Source: DAIPKP01 sp964545875 (lineage in GTDB: Bacteria > Synergistota > Synergistia > Synergistales > Aminiphilaceae). From it: a stretch of DNA of 64,000 nucleotides. The stretch's first letter is position 1. Each line of letters opens with the position of its first letter. Below, one piece after another: positions 60,373 to 64,000 of the stretch. The notes beneath the pieces were generated by a model. It was not told where the DNA came from, ran no database searches, and saw only the letters and a list, made by a program, of their open reading frames with translations. Location of the stretch: NCBI GenBank assembly GCA_964545875.1, contig CAZJHH010000010.1:1-64000 (forward strand), in the 5' to 3' direction. The translations under genes and the position numbers were made by a program.

Positions 60373-62097
60373 GTGACGATGGAAAGGTTTCTTGCGGTGG
60401 CCCGGGGAGATGCCGAGGCGGATCTGGTGCTTCGGGGGGCCCGGATAGCCAACGTCTGCACTCTGGAGTACGAAGAGGCGGAGGTCGCTCTCTATAACGG
60501 GTATATTGCGGGAGTGGGAAAGGGGTATAGGGCCAAACGAGAGGAAAATCTTTCGGGGCTCGTGCTGACTCCGGGTTTCCTCGACGGACACTGCCATATC
60601 GAGAGTACCATGCTTACCCCTGGAGGATTCTCGGAACTTGCCATTCTTAAGGGTACCACGGGAGTGGCGGCGGATCCTCATGAAATCGCAAACACCCTGG
60701 GCATGAAGGGGGTGGAGTTCATGTGGCGGGAGAGCCTGGACTGCCCGGTGGACATTTTTTATACCGCTCCGTCCTGCGTTCCCGCATCCTCCTTCGAGAC
60801 CCCCCTGGAACCTCTCGATGCGGGGGCTCTGGAAGAGATGTTCGCCCGGGGATGGTGCGATTCTCTCGGAGAGGTGATGAACTATCCCGGAGTGATCCAG
60901 GGGGATCCCGCTCTCTGGGCCAAACTCTACGCGGCGGGAAAACGCCCCCGGTCGGGGCACGCTCCGGGGCTGAAGGGTAAGGATCTCTGTGCCTATCTTC
61001 TTTCGGGATGCGATTCGGACCACGAAAGTTTCGCCCTCGAAGAGGGATTGGAAAAACTTCGTCGGGGCATGTGGCTCATGATCCGCGAGGGAGCGACGGA
61101 GCACAACCTGGAAGAGCTCGCTCCTCTGGTGCGGGAGAACGAGGCCCGAATCGGCCGGTGCATGATGGTGAGCGACGATCTTACCGCCCGGTACCTCCGG
61201 GATACGGGGCATATGGATGTGAAAATCCGCCGGGCCATAAAGTTGGGAATTTCTCCTTTGGCGGCGCTTCGGATGGTGACACTCTCTCCGGCGGAGTACT
61301 TCGGTTGGAAGGATCGTGGAGCCATCGTTCCGGGACGTATGGCGGATTTGGTGGCGGTGGATTCCCTGGAGCAGTGCCAGGTTCGGAGGGTTTGGAAAAA
61401 GGGGCGCCTGGTGGTTTCCGAAGGAAAATTTCTGGAAGAAAAGGTGCCGCGGATCGCCCCTCCCCGGCTGACCGCCGAAAAGCTGTCGATTCCCCGGGAG
61501 GAGGATTTTCGGCTTCCGGTTCCGCCGGGAGCGAAGATTCGGGTACTGGGACTCCGACCCGGGCAGGTGGTAACGGATCACCTGGTGATGGAACCTACGG
61601 TGCGGGAAAGCTCTGCGGTGCCGGATCCTTCGAGGGATCTGGCCCTTCTCGCGGTGCTCGAAAAAAATCAAGGCACGGGACGCCTGGGAATCGGGTTCGT
61701 CTCCGGCCTGGGACTGCGGGAGGGGGCTCTCTTCTCTTCCGTGGCCCATGATGCGCATAATTTCGTGGTGGCGGGAATGGATATTCCTGCCATCTGCAGG
61801 GCTTTCGAATGTCTCATCTATCAGGGAGGTGGTATCGGAGCGGTGCGGGGTAAAAAACTTCTGGCGTCCCTGCCCCTTCCCGTGGGAGGGCTCATGAATT
61901 CCTCCGAGGGGGATGTGGTTATCGGGGGACTTTCGGGGGCGGAAAAAGCTGCGGCGGAGTTGGGAACGGAGCTGAACCACCCCTTTATGGCTCTGAGTTT
62001 TCTTTCCCTTTCGGTGATTCCCGAGCTCAAACTCACCGATCAGGGATATGTGGACCTGGGCCGGGGGGGGAGTCAGACCCTCTTTGTTCAAGATTAA
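60373..62097 (+). CDS. ade: Adenine deaminase
   Basis: 574 residues of the amidohydrolase-superfamily adenine deaminase. Metal ligands are in GFLDGHCHIESTMLTPGGF and VAADPHEIANTLG; later MMVSDDLTARYLRDTGHMD holds the catalytic Asp pair, and the C-terminal domain contains HNFVVAGM. It turns adenine into hypoxanthine and ammonia. The GTG at 60373 lies 8 bases after AAGGAGGG, making it a better start than the ATG at 60379. It precedes the purine permease by 34 bases. Confidence 0.94.
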   Translation: MTMERFLAVARGDAEADLVLRGARIANVCTLEYEEAEVALYNGYIAGVGKGYRAKREENLSGLVLTPGFLDGHCHIESTMLTPGGFSELAILKGTTGVAADPHEIANTLGMKGVEFMWRESLDCPVDIFYTAPSCVPASSFETPLEPLDAGALEEMFARGWCDSLGEVMNYPGVIQGDPALWAKLYAAGKRPRSGHAPGLKGKDLCAYLLSGCDSDHESFALEEGLEKLRRGMWLMIREGATEHNLEELAPLVRENEARIGRCMMVSDDLTARYLRDTGHMDVKIRRAIKLGISPLAALRMVTLSPAEYFGWKDRGAIVPGRMADLVAVDSLEQCQVRRVWKKGRLVVSEGKFLEEKVPRIAPPRLTAEKLSIPREEDFRLPVPPGAKIRVLGLRPGQVVTDHLVMEPTVRESSAVPDPSRDLALLAVLEKNQGTGRLGIGFVSGLGLREGALFSSVAHDAHNFVVAGMDIPAICRAFECLIYQGGGIGAVRGKKLLASLPLPVGGLMNSSEGDVVIGGLSGAEKAAAELGTELNHPFMALSFLSLSVIPELKLTDQGYVDLGRGGSQTLFVQD

Positions 62098-62131
62098 TTT
62101 TTTGCTTTCATTATTTTAAGGAGGAACGATC

Positions 62132-63433
62132 ATGGCATCATGGCTGGAAAGTCAGTTCAAGATCAAGGAAGCCGGAAGCGACGTCAAGACGGAGCTTCTT
62201 GCAGGGATTACCACCTTCATGACCATGGGGTACATCATCTTCGTGAACCCCGGAATTCTCCAGAACACCGGTATGCCCTTCGGAGCTCTCATGACCGCCA
62301 CCTGCGTGGCCAGCGCCCTGGCCACCTTTCTCATGGCCTTTATGGCGAACTATCCCATCGCTCTCGCTCCCGGCATGGGACTCAACGCCTTTTTCGCCTT
62401 CGGAGTGGTGCTGGGCATGGGAATTTCCTGGCAGGTCGCTTTGGCGGCGATCTTCATCGAGGGTATACTTTTCATTCTTCTGACCCTCACCAAGGTGCGG
62501 GAAAGCATCGTCAACGGTATTCCGAAATCTCTCAAAATCGGTATTTCCACGGGAATCGGTCTTTTTATCGCTTTCATCGGTCTCCAGAGTGCGGGGGTGA
62601 TCGTGAAAAACGATGCGGTTCTCGTGGGGTTGGGAAATCTCAAGTCTCCCGAAGTGCTTCTGGCATGTCTGGGCTTTTTCATCATGGTGACCCTGGAGGT
62701 GCGCAAAATACGGGGATCCATTCTCTGGGGAATTCTGACCATCACCGCCATTGCGGTCTTTATGGGCATCGCCAAGGCTCCGGAAGGTTTCGTCTCTTCG
62801 CCTCCTTCGGTGATGCCCATCTTCGCCAAGATGGACTTTTCCGGCCTTGCGAATCCCAATTTCTGGATCGTGGTGTTCTCCTTCTTCTTCGTGGACTTCT
62901 TCGATACCGTGGGAACCCTGGTGGGAGTTACCAACCGTGCGGGTATGCTGGATAGCGAGGGACGTCTTCCCAAAGCCCGGGAAGCTCTTATGGCAGATGC
63001 CCTGGGAACTACCGCAGGAGCCGTTCTGGGTACCTCCACGGTAACCTCCTACGTGGAGAGTGCCAGCGGGGTGGAACAGGGAGGCCGTACGGGGCTCACA
63101 GCGCTGGTGGTGGGAATCCTTTTCCTCCTGGCCCTCTTCTTCTCTCCCGTGGTGGCCATCGTTCCTGCCTGTGCCACCGCTCCCGCCCTGGTTCTGGTGG
63201 GAATCTTCATGATGGCGAGTCTCAAGGATCTGGATTTCGGGGACTGGACCGCCTTCGTTCCCGCCAGCGTGGCCATCTTCGTCATGCCCTTCAGCTACAG
63301 CATCGCCCACGGCATCGAATTCAGCTTCATCACCTTCACGGTGATCAAGATTCTCGGGGGCAAGGCCAAGGAGGTCAGCCCCATCATGTTGGCCCTTACG
63401 GCACTTTTCGTTCTCAAGGAAATTTTCTTCTAA
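62132..63433 (+). CDS. NCS2-family (AzgA-type) adenine/hypoxanthine/guanine permease
   Basis: 433 residues, about fourteen membrane helices. The AzgA subgroup signatures are TELLAGITTFMTMGYIIFVNPGIL, PGMGLNAFFAF and FFVDFFDTVGTLVGVTNRAGML, with GTSTVTSYVESASGVEQGGRTG. It imports purine bases with protons. With adenine deaminase upstream it forms a purine salvage/nitrogen-supply operon. AAGGAGG precedes the ATG. Confidence 0.94.
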   Translation: MASWLESQFKIKEAGSDVKTELLAGITTFMTMGYIIFVNPGILQNTGMPFGALMTATCVASALATFLMAFMANYPIALAPGMGLNAFFAFGVVLGMGISWQVALAAIFIEGILFILLTLTKVRESIVNGIPKSLKIGISTGIGLFIAFIGLQSAGVIVKNDAVLVGLGNLKSPEVLLACLGFFIMVTLEVRKIRGSILWGILTITAIAVFMGIAKAPEGFVSSPPSVMPIFAKMDFSGLANPNFWIVVFSFFFVDFFDTVGTLVGVTNRAGMLDSEGRLPKAREALMADALGTTAGAVLGTSTVTSYVESASGVEQGGRTGLTALVVGILFLLALFFSPVVAIVPACATAPALVLVGIFMMASLKDLDFGDWTAFVPASVAIFVMPFSYSIAHGIEFSFITFTVIKILGGKAKEVSPIMLALTALFVLKEIFF

Positions 63434-63452
63434 GAAACGGAGGTTACACAAA

Positions 63453-63480
63453 ACGGGGAGCCCTCGACGGGGCTCCCCGT
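63453..63480. terminator. Bidirectional terminator
   Basis: 11-bp perfect stem (ACGGGGAGCCC and complement), 6-base loop, between the convergent permease and galactokinase genes. Confidence 0.8.
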
Positions 63481-63496
63481 GATTATACGTCTCCTT

Positions 63497-64000
63497 TTAC
63501 GAAAGCCTTCGGGCTCCCCCGGGAATGGAAACCCGGTAGATACGGCACTCTCGTTCCATGTGGCGGGCATATTCCCGGCGTATCTCCTCTTCGAAGGCCG
63601 AAGCTCCGTCTTTCTGCACCAGGGCCACCACGCACCCTCCGAAGCCCGCTCCGGTCATTCGGGCTCCCAGACATGCGGAATGCTGCCAGCAGGTTTCGGC
63701 GAGGCAGTCCAGCTCTCGGCAGGAAACCTCGTAATCGAACTGAAGAGAGAGGTGCGAGCGGTTCATGAGCTTTCCGAAGCTCTTCAGGTCTCCCGTTTCG
63801 AGAGCTTCCGCGGCCTTCCGGGTTCGCCGGTTTTCCAGGATTACGTGCCGGGCTCGCCGGCGGAGAAGGGGATCCGAAAGATGGGGGGCATGCGGGGCAA
63901 ATTCCTCCGGGGAGATTTCCCCCAGGGCGCTCCAGTTTCCCCATCGCTGCAGCTCCCCCAGGGCTTGGGCACATTCCTCCCTACGTCGATTGTATTCCGA
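63497..64000 (-). CDS. galK: Galactokinase, C-terminal part (cut by the window edge)
   Basis: The last 167 residues of a GHMP-family galactokinase; the frame is open to the edge and the N-terminus lies outside the window. Visible are YNRRREECAQAL, ENRRTRKAAEAL, FGKLMNRSHLSLQFDYEVSC and the third GHMP motif RMTGAGFGGCVVALV that helps shape the ATP/galactose site. It phosphorylates galactose to galactose 1-phosphate and fits the mglBAC importer 4-7 kb away, although it is read in the opposite direction. Confidence 0.94.
   Translation of the reverse strand, partial: SEYNRRREECAQALGELQRWGNWSALGEISPEEFAPHAPHLSDPLLRRRARHVILENRRTRKAAEALETGDLKSFGKLMNRSHLSLQFDYEVSCRELDCLAETCWQHSACLGARMTGAGFGGCVVALVQKDGASAFEEEIRREYARHMERECRIYRVSIPGGARRLS

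Noticed and set aside
1..64000. CRISPR arrays, rRNA, tRNA genes, intact insertion sequences or prophage genes
   Set aside because: None was found on reading both strands; only a remnant-like pair of repeats at 37484-37535 suggests past mobile DNA.

Overview
The window reads as chromosomal DNA of an anaerobic, amino-acid-fermenting bacterium with fairly high GC, most likely a member of the Synergistota. This is an inference from gene content and not from a marker gene: a riboswitch-controlled glycine cleavage operon, a TRAP transporter, a selenocysteine-type peroxiredoxin, a second P-protein-like gene pair, and a secreted protein whose tail resembles the Synerg-CTERM sorting signal. No rRNA, tRNA, CRISPR array or intact mobile element was seen.

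Layout. At the left edge an AT-rich AraC-type regulator (219-1199) looks different from its surroundings. From 1583 to 8829, leftward, is a complete glycine cleavage operon lplA-gcvT-gcvH-gcvPA-gcvPB-lpdA, preceded by a good promoter and a single-aptamer glycine riboswitch. From 8954 to 14275, rightward, are a two-domain PPK2 polyphosphate kinase, two GNAT acetyltransferases, a secreted protein behind a palindromic operator, and a methyltransferase; an ICMT-like membrane protein lies between them on the other strand. Leftward 14401-19881 holds a P3A-type proton ATPase, a diguanylate cyclase and a lipoprotein. Divergent from the lipoprotein is an exported helical-repeat protein interrupted by an in-frame UGA. 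Leftward 20962-29089 holds a TRAP transporter (dctPQM), a B3/B4-domain protein with an exported acetolactate decarboxylase, a small unknown, and the PTS-type dihydroxyacetone kinase (dhaKLM).

Leftward 29363-37463 is one branched-chain amino acid operon, ilvN-ilvC-leuA-leuC-leuD-leuB-ilvB. Its leader has a strong promoter, a 31-codon peptide with ten consecutive Val/Leu/Ile codons, a possible antiterminator and a terminator, which together make a textbook attenuator. Between 37892 and 43964 are a DUF985 cupin and a three-gene phosphorelay (hybrid kinase, CitB-like regulator, REC-HPt protein). Then come ribB under an FMN riboswitch, a structured gap with an orphan terminator, the selenocysteine peroxiredoxin, and two overlapping flavodoxin-like genes.

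The most unusual part is 47711-56325: a divergent GntR/FCD regulator and an apparent operon of two short-chain dehydrogenases, paralogs of both glycine dehydrogenase subunits, an AcoX-like NAD-kinase-fold protein and an NhaC-type antiporter. The paralogs keep the PLP lysine but have lost several segments that are conserved in the true P-protein of the first operon, and no T or H protein lies with them. I infer a catabolic or interconversion pathway for an amino or hydroxy acid other than glycine; the substrate is unknown.

The right end carries a galactose-type ABC transporter (mglBAC), adenine deaminase with an NCS2 purine permease, and, convergent and cut by the window edge, galactokinase.
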